A stretch of 64,000 nucleotides of DNA from Thermodesulfatator indicus DSM 15286. Its GTDB lineage: Bacteria > Desulfobacterota > Thermodesulfobacteria > Thermodesulfobacteriales > Thermodesulfatatoraceae. The position numbers and the translations under genes are program-made. Below are positions 34,620 to 43,565 of the stretch, piece after piece (the first letter of the stretch is position 1; each line of letters starts with the position of its first letter). Location of the stretch: assembly GCF_000217795.1 (NCBI RefSeq), contig NC_015681.1, positions 1,913,244-1,977,243 of the forward strand, given 5' to 3'. The notes beneath the pieces were generated by a model. The model was not told where the DNA came from. It made no database searches and saw nothing but the letters and a program-made list of their open reading frames with translations.

Positions 34620-34644
34620 GAAGACTTTTAAATAAGGAAACTTA

Positions 34645-34670
34645 AAAGGCCGGGTTTTGTCCCGGCCTTT
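34645..34670 (+). terminator. Terminator-like hairpin between speD and speB
   Basis: AAAGGCCGGG (34645-34654) and CCCGGCCTTT (34661-34670) form a perfect 10-bp stem with a 6-base loop, followed by ATT. It ends only ten bases before the best speB start codon, so it may attenuate speB transcription or mask its translation start. Confidence 0.7.
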
Positions 34671-34680
34671 ATTGCGTAAA

Positions 34681-35526
34681 ATGACTTTTCTAGGGTTATC
34701 GGAAAATCCTGAATCGGCCAAAATAGTTTTTTTGCCAGCACCTTATGACGCTACGACATCTTTTTATCCTGGTACGCGTTTTGGCCCGCGTCGTATCATA
34801 GAGGCAAGCCCTTATCTTGAGTTCTACGACGAAGAAACAGATTGCGAGGTTTATCAGAAAGCTCCTTTTCTTACCTTACCCGAAGAAGAACTCCCCATAG
34901 CTCCACAAAATATGCTTGAGGAGCTAAAAAGGCGTCTTAAGCCATACCTTGAAAGAAATATGTTTCCAGTAGTGCTTGGTGGAGAGCATACGGTCAGCCT
35001 GGCCCCAATAGAGATTTTGGCCGAAAAACATCCTGGTCTTTGCGTAGTACAAATAGACGCTCACGCAGATCTGCGAGAGAGCTATCAAGGAAGCCCTTAT
35101 TCACATGCTTGCACTATGAGACGAGCTTTAGAGTATGGAATAGAGCTTTTCCCCATAGGAATTCGTGCTATTTCTCGCGAAGAAATGGAGTTTGTCCGTG
35201 ATAAGGGGCTTGAGATTTTCTGGGCTAAAGATGTGGTGTTTAAACCTCATTCTATCGCCCAAAAGATTTCCCAAAGGATTGGTAGCCGGTCGGTTTATGT
35301 AACTATAGATCTTGATGGATTTGATCCTTCAGAAGTGCCTGGAGTGGGTACACCGGAACCAGGGGGGCTGAAATGGTACGATGCCCTGGTTATTTTGAAA
35401 GAGCTTGCCGGATTAAACGTAGTAGGTTTTGATGTGGTAGAACTCTTACCCGCAGATAATCGTTCTCCTTTTTTTGCGGCTAAATTGATTTATAAGTTTC
35501 TTTCATATTTGTTTTGCCGTATTTGA
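34681..35526 (+). CDS. speB: Agmatinase SpeB
   Basis: SpeB hydrolyses agmatine to putrescine and urea using two Mn2+ ions. Metal-binding motifs of the ureohydrolase family are present: LGGEHTVSL, VQIDAHADLRESY and TIDLDGFDPSEVPGVGTPEPGG, as is the N-terminal PAPYDATTSFYPGTRFGP. The only ATG before the conserved region is 34681 (281 aa), which lacks a Shine-Dalgarno and sits right after a strong hairpin; TTG 34672 is a weaker alternative. With the upstream regulator and speD it completes a polyamine cluster, although arginine decarboxylase and SpeE are not seen here. Confidence 0.93.
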   Translation: MTFLGLSENPESAKIVFLPAPYDATTSFYPGTRFGPRRIIEASPYLEFYDEETDCEVYQKAPFLTLPEEELPIAPQNMLEELKRRLKPYLERNMFPVVLGGEHTVSLAPIEILAEKHPGLCVVQIDAHADLRESYQGSPYSHACTMRRALEYGIELFPIGIRAISREEMEFVRDKGLEIFWAKDVVFKPHSIAQKISQRIGSRSVYVTIDLDGFDPSEVPGVGTPEPGGLKWYDALVILKELAGLNVVGFDVVELLPADNRSPFFAAKLIYKFLSYLFCRI

Positions 35527-35579
35527 AAACAACGTTTGAGTTGCCTTTTTCGGGGAACATGTTATTTCTTATAAGGCCA

Positions 35580-35655
35580 GCCGGCGTAGCTCAATCGGCA
35601 GAGCACGGGATTTGTAATCCCGGGGTTGAGGGTTCAACTCCCTCCGCCGGCTCCA
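35580..35655 (+). tRNA. tRNA-Thr (anticodon TGT), CCA encoded
   Basis: The acceptor GCCGGCG pairs with CGCCGGC (35645-35651), and CCA is encoded at 35653-35655. The D arm TAGCTCAATCGGCAGAGCA, the anticodon loop with TGT (GATTTGTAATC) and the T arm GAGGGTTCAACTCCCTC are standard. It reads ACA codons. Confidence 0.95.
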
Positions 35656-35682
35656 GCTTTCCTCAATGAAGCAATTTTTTGT

Positions 35683-36747
35683 TTATACCGGTGGTATTGG
35701 ATAAAACATTCTTACTGGTAATTCCATCACTACGGTAGTTCCTCTTCCTGGTTCGCTCAAAATGTGTAAAACCCCTCCATGGGTTTTAACCACTTTTTGC
35801 ACAAAAAAAAGTCCAAAACCTGTTCCTTGGGCTTTGGTCGTAAAAAATGGCATGGTAGCCTTTTCCAATATATTTTTTTCCATTCCAGGACCTTCATCTT
35901 TTACTACTATGGCTACTTCGTCATAACATAGTTTAGTTTTTACTAATATTTCTCCTCCCGTTTTTTCCATAGCGTCTTTGGCATTTTGTAGTAACTCATA
36001 TAATGATTGAGAGATAAATTCCTCATCTAAAAAAATTTCTGGAATGTCTTCTTCTAAATCAAGTTTTATTTTAATGTTAGGGGGCAGTTCTCTTTTGAAA
36101 TTTTCTACTACTTTTCGTACTAACTGATTTAGAGATACTAATTTTAGATTTAATTGTAATGGTTTACTAATAAATGTTAGTCTATCCATTAATTTTTCTA
36201 GTCTGTTAACTTCTTTGATTATGGCATTAATATATGTTTTAGTTTTTGGATCTATTTTTTCTAGCTTTGATAATATTTTACATAATCCACCTATTACTAA
36301 TATAGGATTTCTCATTTCGTGAGCAAACTGAGCGATTATATCAATATAGAGTTTCATTCCTTCTAGTTGTTGTAATCTTCTTTCATATAAATTTTTTTCC
36401 TGTAATATAGAAATAATTTCCCAAAAAAGACGAGCGCCTAAGTGATCAATAACTTTGGTTTTAGGAGGTTTAGTTTTAAAAATTTTCTCAAGAACTTCAT
36501 CTGAGCCGGTAAGTTCAATTACTAGGTCTATATGAGGGAATTTTTTAAATAATTCCCGAAAATCCGTAGAAACACAGTAGCCCTTTTTTTGAGCATAAAG
36601 GTAACCTGGAGCTTGAGGATTAATATCGGCTACACCTAAGATCACGAGATGTAAATGTTTAGGTTCGTATTCTTCTAGGAGGGCTAAAAGTTCCCGGCAA
36701 GCTTTGCCTCCACCGACAATAACTACGTCAACTTCTTTTTTCTCCAA
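35683..36747 (-). CDS. Soluble sensor histidine kinase with an N-terminal Rossmann-like domain
   Basis: The first ~110 residues form a nucleotide-binding-like domain: VVIVGGGKACRELL (8-21), GVADINPQAPG, and VIELTG...KVIDHLGARLFW (76-109). It is joined to a HisKA domain with the phospho-acceptor His143 in FAHEMRNPILVIGG and a HATPase domain with the N box ELLQNAKDAM and G boxes DEGPGM and GTGFGLFFV. No membrane segments are present, so it is cytosolic. I recall similar fusions in sulfate-reducing bacteria, but the ligand is unknown; NAD(P) or CoA sensing is possible. No response regulator gene is adjacent. Confidence 0.88.
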   Translation of the reverse strand: MEKKEVDVVIVGGGKACRELLALLEEYEPKHLHLVILGVADINPQAPGYLYAQKKGYCVSTDFRELFKKFPHIDLVIELTGSDEVLEKIFKTKPPKTKVIDHLGARLFWEIISILQEKNLYERRLQQLEGMKLYIDIIAQFAHEMRNPILVIGGLCKILSKLEKIDPKTKTYINAIIKEVNRLEKLMDRLTFISKPLQLNLKLVSLNQLVRKVVENFKRELPPNIKIKLDLEEDIPEIFLDEEFISQSLYELLQNAKDAMEKTGGEILVKTKLCYDEVAIVVKDEGPGMEKNILEKATMPFFTTKAQGTGFGLFFVQKVVKTHGGVLHILSEPGRGTTVVMELPVRMFYPIPPV

Positions 36748-36825
36748 GATTTGCCCCTTAGTGCTTTTTTATATTTTTAGCATAAAATTTATGTTTAAAG
36801 GCAAGTAAAAAATTTATCTATCCGA

Positions 36826-36853
36826 TTGGCCTTACGGCTAATAAATGTATAAT
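36826..36853 (+). promoter_or_regulatory. Candidate promoter of the ribBA-ribH-nusB operon
   Basis: TTGGCC at 36826-36831, a 16-base spacer and TATAAT at 36848-36853 lie 31 bases before the ribBA start. No FMN riboswitch sequence is seen between promoter and start; there is not enough room for one. Confidence 0.5.
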
Positions 36854-36884
36854 GGGCAAAGATTCATAAAGGCAAGGAGGGCTT

Positions 36885-38096
36885 ATGCCTATATCTAGTA
36901 TTGAAGAGGCACTAGAGGATATAAAAGCCGGAAAGATGATCATTGTCACCGATGATGAAGACCGTGAAAACGAAGGCGATCTGGTAATGGCTGCGGAAAA
37001 GGTTACTCCCGAAGCTATAAACTTTATGGCCAAATACGGCCGAGGCCTGATTTGCTTGACCCTTACCAAAGAAGATGTAGAAAGACTCCAGCTACCCTTT
37101 CAACCCAAACGCCATGGAACCAAATTTGACACCGCTTTCACAGTTTCTATTGAAGCACGCCACGGTGTTACCACTGGTATTTCGGCTCATGATCGAGCCC
37201 ATACTATTAAGGTAGCTATTGATCCTAAAAGTGGTCCAGAAGATATAGTAACGCCTGGCCACATTTTTCCAATAATGGCCCGCGATGGGGGGGTGTTGGT
37301 GAGGGCAGGCCATACTGAAGCTTCGGTGGATTTAGCTCGGCTTGCTGGTTTGAAACCAGCTGGCGTTATTTGTGAGATAATGAATGATGACGGAAGTATG
37401 GCTCGTATGCCTGACCTTGAAAAATTTGCCGCCAAGCACAATCTTAAAATTGTAACAATTAAAGATCTTATAGCCTATCGCTTAAGAAATGAATGTTTAG
37501 TCAAAAGGGAGGTGGAAACAAGGCTTCCCACTCCCTGGGGAGAGTTTAGGCTCCTAGCATATACGAATTTGATTGATCCCTTTACTCATGTAGCGTTAGT
37601 TATGGGTGAAGTAACGGAAGAGCCGATTCTTGTTCGAGTTCATTCGGAATGCCTAACAGGAGATGTTTTCGGTTCCCTTCGTTGTGATTGCGGGCCTCAG
37701 CTTGTTAGAGCTTTAGAAATGATTGCCGAAGAAGGTCGAGGCGTACTTCTTTATTTGAGGCAAGAAGGCAGAGGTATAGGTCTTTTAAACAAGTTAAGAG
37801 CGTATGTTTTACAAGACCAGGGCAAAGATACTGTAGAAGCCAACGAAGCCCTAGGTTTTAAGCCAGATTTAAGAGATTATGGGATAGGAGCCCAAATTTT
37901 AAGAGATATAGGTGTTAAAAAGATGCGGCTAATGACCAATAATCCCAAAAAGTTGATAGGGCTTGCTGGTTATGGTCTCGAAGTAGTAGAACGTGTACCT
38001 ATAGAGATAAGACCTCATGAAGAAAACTATCGTTATCTAAAGTGTAAATGTGAGAAGATGGGTCATTTATTGACGGTTTTTAAGGAAAAATTTTAA
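36885..38096 (+). CDS. ribBA: Bifunctional RibBA: DHBP synthase / GTP cyclohydrolase II
   Basis: RibBA supplies both precursors of riboflavin: the N-terminal domain (about 1-200) makes 3,4-dihydroxy-2-butanone 4-phosphate and the C-terminal domain (about 205-400) opens GTP. The motifs are [18 protein letters not shown] and [16 protein letters not shown] for RibB, and [21 protein letters not shown] (zinc cysteines) and [13 protein letters not shown] for RibA. The 403-aa length is normal. A strong AAGGAGG precedes the ATG. ribH follows by 11 bases; ribD and ribE are not in the window. Confidence 0.96.
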   Translation: MPISSIEEALEDIKAGKMIIVTDDEDRENEGDLVMAAEKVTPEAINFMAKYGRGLICLTLTKEDVERLQLPFQPKRHGTKFDTAFTVSIEARHGVTTGISAHDRAHTIKVAIDPKSGPEDIVTPGHIFPIMARDGGVLVRAGHTEASVDLARLAGLKPAGVICEIMNDDGSMARMPDLEKFAAKHNLKIVTIKDLIAYRLRNECLVKREVETRLPTPWGEFRLLAYTNLIDPFTHVALVMGEVTEEPILVRVHSECLTGDVFGSLRCDCGPQLVRALEMIAEEGRGVLLYLRQEGRGIGLLNKLRAYVLQDQGKDTVEANEALGFKPDLRDYGIGAQILRDIGVKKMRLMTNNPKKLIGLAGYGLEVVERVPIEIRPHEENYRYLKCKCEKMGHLLTVFKEKF

Positions 38097-38107
38097 GTGG
38101 AGGTTTT

Positions 38108-38578
38108 ATGAATAATCTAAAAACTATAGAGGGTGAATTTAAGGGAGAAGGTCTTAGGTTTGGTATAATAGCAGGGCGTTTCAATAGCCTTATAACTAAA
38201 AAACTCCTTGAAGGTGCTCTTGATGCCTTAAAAAGACACGGGGTCTCTGATAGCAATATAGAAGTAGTGTGGGTGCCCGGTTCTTTTGAAATACCTTTGG
38301 TGGCCAAGAAAATGGCCCAATCAGAAAGATATGATGCCCTTATTTGTTTGGGCACTATTATTAGAGGAGCAACCCCTCATTTTGATTATGTGGCTGCCGA
38401 AGCCAGCAAAGGGATTGCTCAGGTTATGCTTGAAATGAATGTGCCCATAGCTTTTGGTATTTTGACCACAGACAATATCGAACAAGCTATAGAAAGGGCC
38501 GGTACTAAGGCTGGAAATAAAGGCTTTGATGCGGCTATGGTTGCTTTAGAGATGGCCAATCTTTTGAGGAAGTTATAA
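38108..38578 (+). CDS. ribH: 6,7-dimethyl-8-ribityllumazine synthase RibH
   Basis: RibH condenses the two RibBA-derived branches to lumazine, usually as a large oligomeric shell. Motifs are [19 protein letters not shown] near residue 19, [17 protein letters not shown] near 56, [16 protein letters not shown] near 80 and [19 protein letters not shown] near 117. Length is 156 aa. GGAGG precedes the ATG, and the stop overlaps the nusB start (TAATG). Confidence 0.95.
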   Translation: MNNLKTIEGEFKGEGLRFGIIAGRFNSLITKKLLEGALDALKRHGVSDSNIEVVWVPGSFEIPLVAKKMAQSERYDALICLGTIIRGATPHFDYVAAEASKGIAQVMLEMNVPIAFGILTTDNIEQAIERAGTKAGNKGFDAAMVALEMANLLRKL

Positions 38579-38997
38579 TGGGTTTGCGCCGAAAAGCTCG
38601 CGAAATAGCCGTACAAATACTTTACCAGGCAGACGTGGCCGGAGTCCCCTTCAATGAAGCCTTTGCTACCTATGAAGGGTACTTTAACCCATCGCCTAAG
38701 GTTTTAGAGTTTGCGAAGGAGTTGGTAAACGGAGTGGCCGAAAAACAGGAAGAAATTGATAAAATAATTGAAAAATATGCCAAACACTGGAAATTGTCAC
38801 GCATGTCTGCTACCGATAGAAATATATTACGACTGGCCACTTATGAATTACTCTATCGGCCTGATATTCCTGAAAGAGTTTCTATAAATGAAGCCATAGA
38901 GCTGGCTAAATCTTTTGGCTCAGATGAATCTGCTTCTTTTGTTAATGGCATTCTTGATGCTATTTACAGACATGAGTGCAGAAAAACTGCTAATTAG
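38578..38997 (+). CDS. nusB: Transcription antitermination protein NusB
   Basis: NusB binds boxA RNA with NusE (S10) and promotes rRNA antitermination. The all-helical 139-aa protein shows the family opening RRKAREIAVQILYQADV and the C-terminal KSFGSDESASFVNGILDAIYR. ribH-nusB linkage is very common in bacteria. Its end overlaps by eight bases the end of the convergent pilus operon, with no terminator between them. Confidence 0.95.
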   Translation: MGLRRKAREIAVQILYQADVAGVPFNEAFATYEGYFNPSPKVLEFAKELVNGVAEKQEEIDKIIEKYAKHWKLSRMSATDRNILRLATYELLYRPDIPERVSINEAIELAKSFGSDESASFVNGILDAIYRHECRKTAN

Positions 38998-39925
38998 AAC
39001 AAAATCTTAACTTAATAGAAATTAATTCAGGGGTAAGATTTTTAGCGTTATTTAATAAGGAACAAGTTTTTTTAGTTTTTTGTTGTTTTAAATAGGCAAT
39101 GGCTAAATTATAGATAATTGAAGGATCGTCAGATATCTTAACAGCTTTTTCAAGAGTTATTTGTGCTAAATATGGTTTATTTTGTAATAAGTAGATAGCT
39201 CCCATATTGTTTAAAATATCAGCCTTTTTTTGTGTGTCTTTTTCTTCAGCTAAAGCCTGTTGGTAATAATAAATAGCTTTTTCGTACTGGCCACTTTGGC
39301 GAGCTTCTTCGGCGAGTAAAAGATAATTGTTAAACTGGTTTTTAATGTTAGAAGAAATTTTGAATTGTTTGTTTGTTGTATTGTTATTAACTTTTATATT
39401 GTTTTTTGTCAATGTTTTATTGTCCTGTAATAAAGATAGTGTTCTCCTTTCTTTTGCTAAATCTTTTTGTGTGAGTTTTTCTTGATTGAATTTGTTTTTA
39501 ATCGTGCTGTTAATTATTTGTTTTTCTTTTGTTTTTATAGTATTTTGAGTTTCAATTTTTTTAACATTTTCCTTTTGAGATAAAGTTTTTTGGTTTTTAT
39601 TTTTTTGGGGTTGTTGAAAATTTTGTTCTACTGAAGAGATATTTTGTTTTTTGAAAATGTGTATATAGTTGTTTTGAGGTATCGGTTTTTTTATTGATTG
39701 TCTGTTGGTTAACTTGGTTTGTCTTTTTAAAGGTTTTTGTTCAAAAGTAAAAAATAACATTAATACTAGACACCCTAGTAGCAATGAACAAATTATTATA
39801 TATAGATAAATTTTATTTTTTTTAGTCTGATTTTCTTTTTCTCTATTGAGATTGTTAGGTTTGATAGAAAATTCTGTCTGTTGGTTTTCTTGTAATTTTC
39901 TTATAGCCTCAAATAATTTGCTCAT
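38990..39925 (-). CDS. Membrane-anchored TPR protein of the pilus operon (MshN-like)
   Basis: The 311-aa protein has a cytoplasmic N-terminus, one membrane helix (about residues 38-62), a long Lys/Asn/Gln-rich linker and C-terminal TPR repeats (about 205-300, e.g. GQYEKAIYYYQQALAEEKDT and NKPYLAQITLEKA). This is the plan of MshN, which in MSHA operons follows the secretin. It is the last gene of the minus-strand operon, with the start overlapping the secretin end by four bases. The gene is strikingly AT-rich, and the linker may be poorly constrained. The role, probably periplasmic scaffolding, is inferred. Confidence 0.7.
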   Translation of the reverse strand: MSKLFEAIRKLQENQQTEFSIKPNNLNREKENQTKKNKIYLYIIICSLLLGCLVLMLFFTFEQKPLKRQTKLTNRQSIKKPIPQNNYIHIFKKQNISSVEQNFQQPQKNKNQKTLSQKENVKKIETQNTIKTKEKQIINSTIKNKFNQEKLTQKDLAKERRTLSLLQDNKTLTKNNIKVNNNTTNKQFKISSNIKNQFNNYLLLAEEARQSGQYEKAIYYYQQALAEEKDTQKKADILNNMGAIYLLQNKPYLAQITLEKAVKISDDPSIIYNLAIAYLKQQKTKKTCSLLNNAKNLTPELISIKLRFCSN

Positions 39926-41400
39926 TTTATTATGCTAGCCTTTATTAGAATTATTAGTTCTACTTTTGATGACGATTCTTCTTTGCTTTTGAATATGTTT
40001 CCGATAATAGGTATGTTGCTTATTACGGGAACACTATTATTATTTTTTTCGTTTTTATTCATTATTAGGCCACTTATGACAATTAAATCATTATTTTTGG
40101 TTTTTACGACGGTGCTTGTTTCGCGAAGGCTTATTTCTGGAAGGGTTATTTCATAATCGGCTATTTTGCTTTTTTCTAAGCTAATAATATCACTTTTTAT
40201 AGGTACTATAGATAGTAATATATTATTTTTGTCATCAATATACGGAGTTACTTTGAAGGCTAAACCATCAAAAATAGAACTAGTTTCAATGTTTGTACTT
40301 GCAGTAGTTATTCCTTCAGATGATGTTGTTTCTTTTGTTATTTCTTTAATATATGCGATAGATTTTCCAACTCCTATAAAAGCTGGTTGGCCATGTAGAG
40401 TTCTGATTCTCGGATTAGAAACTATTTTTACTTGTCCATACTTTTCTATAGCATTTACAATTATATTAAAATAAGGGTTTCCTGTAAGGGTAAAAGTGAA
40501 AGCTCCTGAATTGTTCCATAAAAAACTAGTTGTGCTACTTAAATGTAGTGTATTCTTTAAATCATTTTGTAAAATATTTTGCCAGTTAATTCCAAGTTGA
40601 TAGTTTTTGTTTAGGTTTACTTCGATTATTTCTGCCTCTATTAATACTTGTTTTGAGTACTTTTCTTTTACCTTGTTAATAAAATTTGATATTCTTCTTA
40701 AATTTTCTGCTTTATCTCTTACATATAATGTGCCTGTATACTTATTTAATATGTATTTGCCATTTTTTGATAATAAATTTTTGATATTTTTTTCTATTAT
40801 TGAAAATATGTCATTTTCCTTTGAGTTTCCACTGAGTTCTATTTCTCCTTTTAAGGGATTACTTGTATTCTGATTGTCTTGATTACCTCCTAAGACATCG
40901 CCTCCGATATTGTAGTTAACTTTTCGTACTGTTGTTAAAAAGTTTAGGTCAAATAACTTTTCGTCGTATAGTTTAACATAAATAATTCCATCTTTTATTT
41001 TATATGTTGTGCCTGTAAGGCGTGTAATAACATCTAATGCATTCTTTAGTGTTACATTGTTTAGATTTATAGTTATAAATTTTTGCTCTTCAGGTAGTTC
41101 TTTTTTTATATCATTATCAATAATGAGATTTAAATCAGCGGTTCTAGCAATTAAAGCCAGTATTTTTTCAAAATCTTCATTGATAACAGAAATGCTTATT
41201 TTTTCTTTTTCAATAGGCGATAGTTTTTTGAATATAGGTTTTAGATTAGATAGTGTTAAATTGTTTTCTGTTTCTTTTTGAGGCGCCACTGGCAGGTTTA
41301 TTTGTGGTAAATTATCCGTTTTTTTTGGTGGAATTGTTTGTTGGCTTGCACACGCAGTAAGTGCGAATATAATAAATAAGATCGCTATGCTTTTTTTCAT
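39922..41400 (-). CDS. mshL: Outer-membrane secretin of the MSHA-like pilus system (MshL/PilQ family)
   Basis: Secretins form the outer-membrane pore for the pilus. The 492-aa protein has a lipoprotein signal with Cys17 (LTACAS), an N-terminal STN-like short domain (about 65-130, FEKILALIARTADLNLIIDND), and a C-terminal secretin domain (about 255-490) with QVLIEAEIIEVNLN, VSNPRIRTLHGQPAFIGVG and the end motif VPVISNIPIIGNIFKSKEE. MshL-type secretins are shorter than PilQ, as here. It is AT-rich compared with the upstream ATPase genes. Confidence 0.88.
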   Translation of the reverse strand: MKKSIAILFIIFALTACASQQTIPPKKTDNLPQINLPVAPQKETENNLTLSNLKPIFKKLSPIEKEKISISVINEDFEKILALIARTADLNLIIDNDIKKELPEEQKFITINLNNVTLKNALDVITRLTGTTYKIKDGIIYVKLYDEKLFDLNFLTTVRKVNYNIGGDVLGGNQDNQNTSNPLKGEIELSGNSKENDIFSIIEKNIKNLLSKNGKYILNKYTGTLYVRDKAENLRRISNFINKVKEKYSKQVLIEAEIIEVNLNKNYQLGINWQNILQNDLKNTLHLSSTTSFLWNNSGAFTFTLTGNPYFNIIVNAIEKYGQVKIVSNPRIRTLHGQPAFIGVGKSIAYIKEITKETTSSEGITTASTNIETSSIFDGLAFKVTPYIDDKNNILLSIVPIKSDIISLEKSKIADYEITLPEISLRETSTVVKTKNNDLIVISGLIMNKNEKNNNSVPVISNIPIIGNIFKSKEESSSKVELIILIKASIIK

Positions 41401-41417
41401 AATTTGCCTCGTCTATT

Positions 41418-41849
41418 TTATACTATAATTTTTTCTCCTGGTTTTATGTTTATATTTTGACCATTAATTTCTATTTCAACTTTATTGTGGAAAATTTTTA
41501 TTATTTTAATATTCTTTATTGTGTCACCTTCTTTTAAAAACATTCCATTTATTATACAAGCTTTTTTATTGTTTATTACTAAGATCCCTGATAATAGCAA
41601 TATTTGTTTTTTATTTGTCTTTTGGTTAATAAATTTTTGCTTGTTGTTTAGTTCAAAAATTTCTCCGGATATTATGAATCTTTCGTTTGTTTTGTTTTTT
41701 TGGGGTAGAACAATGGTTTTTGCTCTTAATGTGTTATTAATTTTATTGTATTTACTGTTAATTTGCCATATTGCTATGCTTATCGATAAGAATGTTGTGA
41801 ATATCATTATCCACATTATAATTATGTTGACGTTTTTTAGTTTTATCAT
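41418..41849 (-). CDS. Small pilus-assembly protein (MshK/PilP/GspC-like)
   Basis: A 143-aa protein with one N-terminal membrane helix (about residues 9-28) and a periplasmic part ending in a small beta-rich motif (SGILVINNKKACIINGMFLKEGD, then IKIIKIFHNKVEIEINGQNI) resembling the PilP/GspC homology region. In MSHA operons MshK occupies this place before the secretin and is thought to link the inner-membrane complex to it. Similarity is weak, so the assignment rests on topology and position. Confidence 0.6.
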   Translation of the reverse strand: MIKLKNVNIIIMWIMIFTTFLSISIAIWQINSKYNKINNTLRAKTIVLPQKNKTNERFIISGEIFELNNKQKFINQKTNKKQILLLSGILVINNKKACIINGMFLKEGDTIKNIKIIKIFHNKVEIEINGQNINIKPGEKIIV

Positions 41850-41854
41850 TTTTA

Positions 41855-42259
41855 TTAAAAAAATTCTATCTTTTCTCCTGATAATTTTAATACTCTAAAA
41901 CAAAAATCTTTCTGACATACCTTTTTGAATGTAAATGATTTTATAAATAAATAGGAATTTTTATCATATAAACTATCTAAATATAAAGATAGTATTCTCT
42001 GGTTATTAACTATTGCGTTAATTTCTATATTTGATCGTACTATGTTTTTAGGTTTATATTTTTCTATAAAGTCTTTTATTTTTTGATTATTTGTTTTTTG
42101 AATTTTTAGTTCTTGTTCTAATTTTTGATTTACTTTTAAATAATAGTTATATTCTTCCCAGTTTTTAAAAGCTAAGCCCCCTGAAACTGCAAAAATTATG
42201 CAAATAGTAAATATTCCTAAAATCGTTTTGTATTTATCAAAAATTTTTAGCATTTTCAT
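41855..42259 (-). CDS. PilO/MshJ-like inner-membrane alignment protein
   Basis: A 134-aa bitopic protein: a membrane helix at about residues 13-31, then a coiled-coil stretch (about 38-66), then a small alpha/beta domain. Length and order after the PilM/N-like gene fit PilO/MshJ, which with PilN aligns the motor and secretin. Two Cys (KVCQKDFCF) near residue 115 could form a disulfide. Sequence similarity alone is weak. Confidence 0.6.
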   Translation of the reverse strand: MKMLKIFDKYKTILGIFTICIIFAVSGGLAFKNWEEYNYYLKVNQKLEQELKIQKTNNQKIKDFIEKYKPKNIVRSNIEINAIVNNQRILSLYLDSLYDKNSYLFIKSFTFKKVCQKDFCFRVLKLSGEKIEFF

Positions 42260-42260
42260 T

Positions 42261-43565
42261 TTAAAATCTTTGGTATATTCCTTTAATTATTAAGTTTCCT
42301 TCTCTTTTATTTTGATCATAAAGAAGTTTTATTTGATTTTCGTTTATATCTATTCGTTCCTTTAGATTAGCCAAAAATAGGGTAAGTTGTTGTTGTGTGT
42401 AATGAAAATCTCCTTTGCATTCAGCCTTAACTAAAAGATTATTCCCCTTTCCCGAGGTTTCTGTGATAACTACGCCAGTAGGTGTTATTGTAGATAACCA
42501 GGCCAAAAATTCGTTAAGCTTAAATGTTTTCCTATACTTTTCGTAAATTTTAGCTTCTTCTTCAATTAACTTTATTTCTTTTGGAGAAATCATCTTATTG
42601 AATTTTTCAAGTTCTTTATTTAGCTCGCTTTTAATGGTGTAATGCTCTTTTTTAATTTTTTCCACTTTTGGATAATAATAAAACCAGATTCCGTAATTTA
42701 AAATGGAGCCGACAAGCATTGCAAATGTGATTTTTCTAATTATGGAAAAATGCTTCTGATACTGCTGGTAGTCAGCGGGGAGGAGGTTAAGTTCTTGAGG
42801 AACGAAAGGGAGGCCGAAAAATTCAGGATACTCTAAGGCAGTGTCTAAAAAGCTCTCTTCAATAAAAGAGAAGTCCGGCCTTATTAGTGGCAAAGAAGTT
42901 TCTGGAAGGAGTTCCCTTTTTGGGCCATAGGCAATAATTCCTTTAAGATTGAGACCAAGAACGCGGTCTCCGTAATCCATAACAGCAAGAAGTGCTTCTT
43001 CCACCTGAGCTGAAGTGAGCAGAGAACCGGGTATGGGCTTAATAGAGCGCAAGTAATGAATGTTTTTAAATCCGGTTATAGCCAGGAAGCCATAGTCTTT
43101 ATCAATATAGACGCTGATAACCGGAGAATCTGTTTCCTGTAAAGTGAGATAACAAGTTGCCAGCTGAGTAGCTGTTAATACTTTTATTTCGGTTTCATAT
43201 TGTTGGAAATCACTAATAATTTCTTCTACTGGAAATTTATTAATAGCTACGAAATTTACTTCTAACTGAGTTTTAAGATCTTCTTTAATATGAAAAATTA
43301 TTAATGGTGTTCCTTCAAAGATACCTAATTCCTTTAAACGTTCTCTTAATTGAAGCTCTATAAGCTCTTTAGGGCCTGTTGGCAAAGTTTCTCGCCCTAG
43401 GTAAAGCTCTGGGAAGTATTTGACAGCAATTACTTGTTTTCCTTTAAGTTTTTTTAAGCTAGTTTTTTGAGGAGCCTCAAGAAGAATATATTTGCTACCG
43501 CGTTTAGCCAGTTTTGCGAATAAGTAACTATCTTCTTCTTTTTTTACTATAAGAAGCTTTTTCAT
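42261..43565 (-). CDS. mshI: Fused PilM/PilN-like pilus assembly protein (MshI-like)
   Basis: The N-terminal ~250 residues look like a degenerate PilM-type actin-like domain (e.g. PVISVYIDKDYGFLAITG and SAQVEEALLAVMDYGDRV). The PQELNLLP motif near residue 270, a membrane helix (about 285-305), a coiled coil and a ferredoxin-like end follow, as in PilN. MshI has this fusion design. ATG 43565 overlaps the mshM stop (ATGA) and is preferred over TTG 43580. The DNA changes from moderate to strongly AT-rich within the gene, towards its 3' end. Confidence 0.75.
   Translation of the reverse strand: MKKLLIVKKEEDSYLFAKLAKRGSKYILLEAPQKTSLKKLKGKQVIAVKYFPELYLGRETLPTGPKELIELQLRERLKELGIFEGTPLIIFHIKEDLKTQLEVNFVAINKFPVEEIISDFQQYETEIKVLTATQLATCYLTLQETDSPVISVYIDKDYGFLAITGFKNIHYLRSIKPIPGSLLTSAQVEEALLAVMDYGDRVLGLNLKGIIAYGPKRELLPETSLPLIRPDFSFIEESFLDTALEYPEFFGLPFVPQELNLLPADYQQYQKHFSIIRKITFAMLVGSILNYGIWFYYYPKVEKIKKEHYTIKSELNKELEKFNKMISPKEIKLIEEEAKIYEKYRKTFKLNEFLAWLSTITPTGVVITETSGKGNNLLVKAECKGDFHYTQQQLTLFLANLKERIDINENQIKLLYDQNKREGNLIIKGIYQRF

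Noticed and set aside
35526-35682. tRNA-Thr as an integration site for a mobile element
   Set aside because: No integrase, direct repeat of the tRNA 3' end or foreign gene block is seen on either side.
36754-36884. FMN riboswitch upstream of ribBA
   Set aside because: None of the conserved FMN-element segments is present, and the promoter lies only about 30 bases from the start codon.
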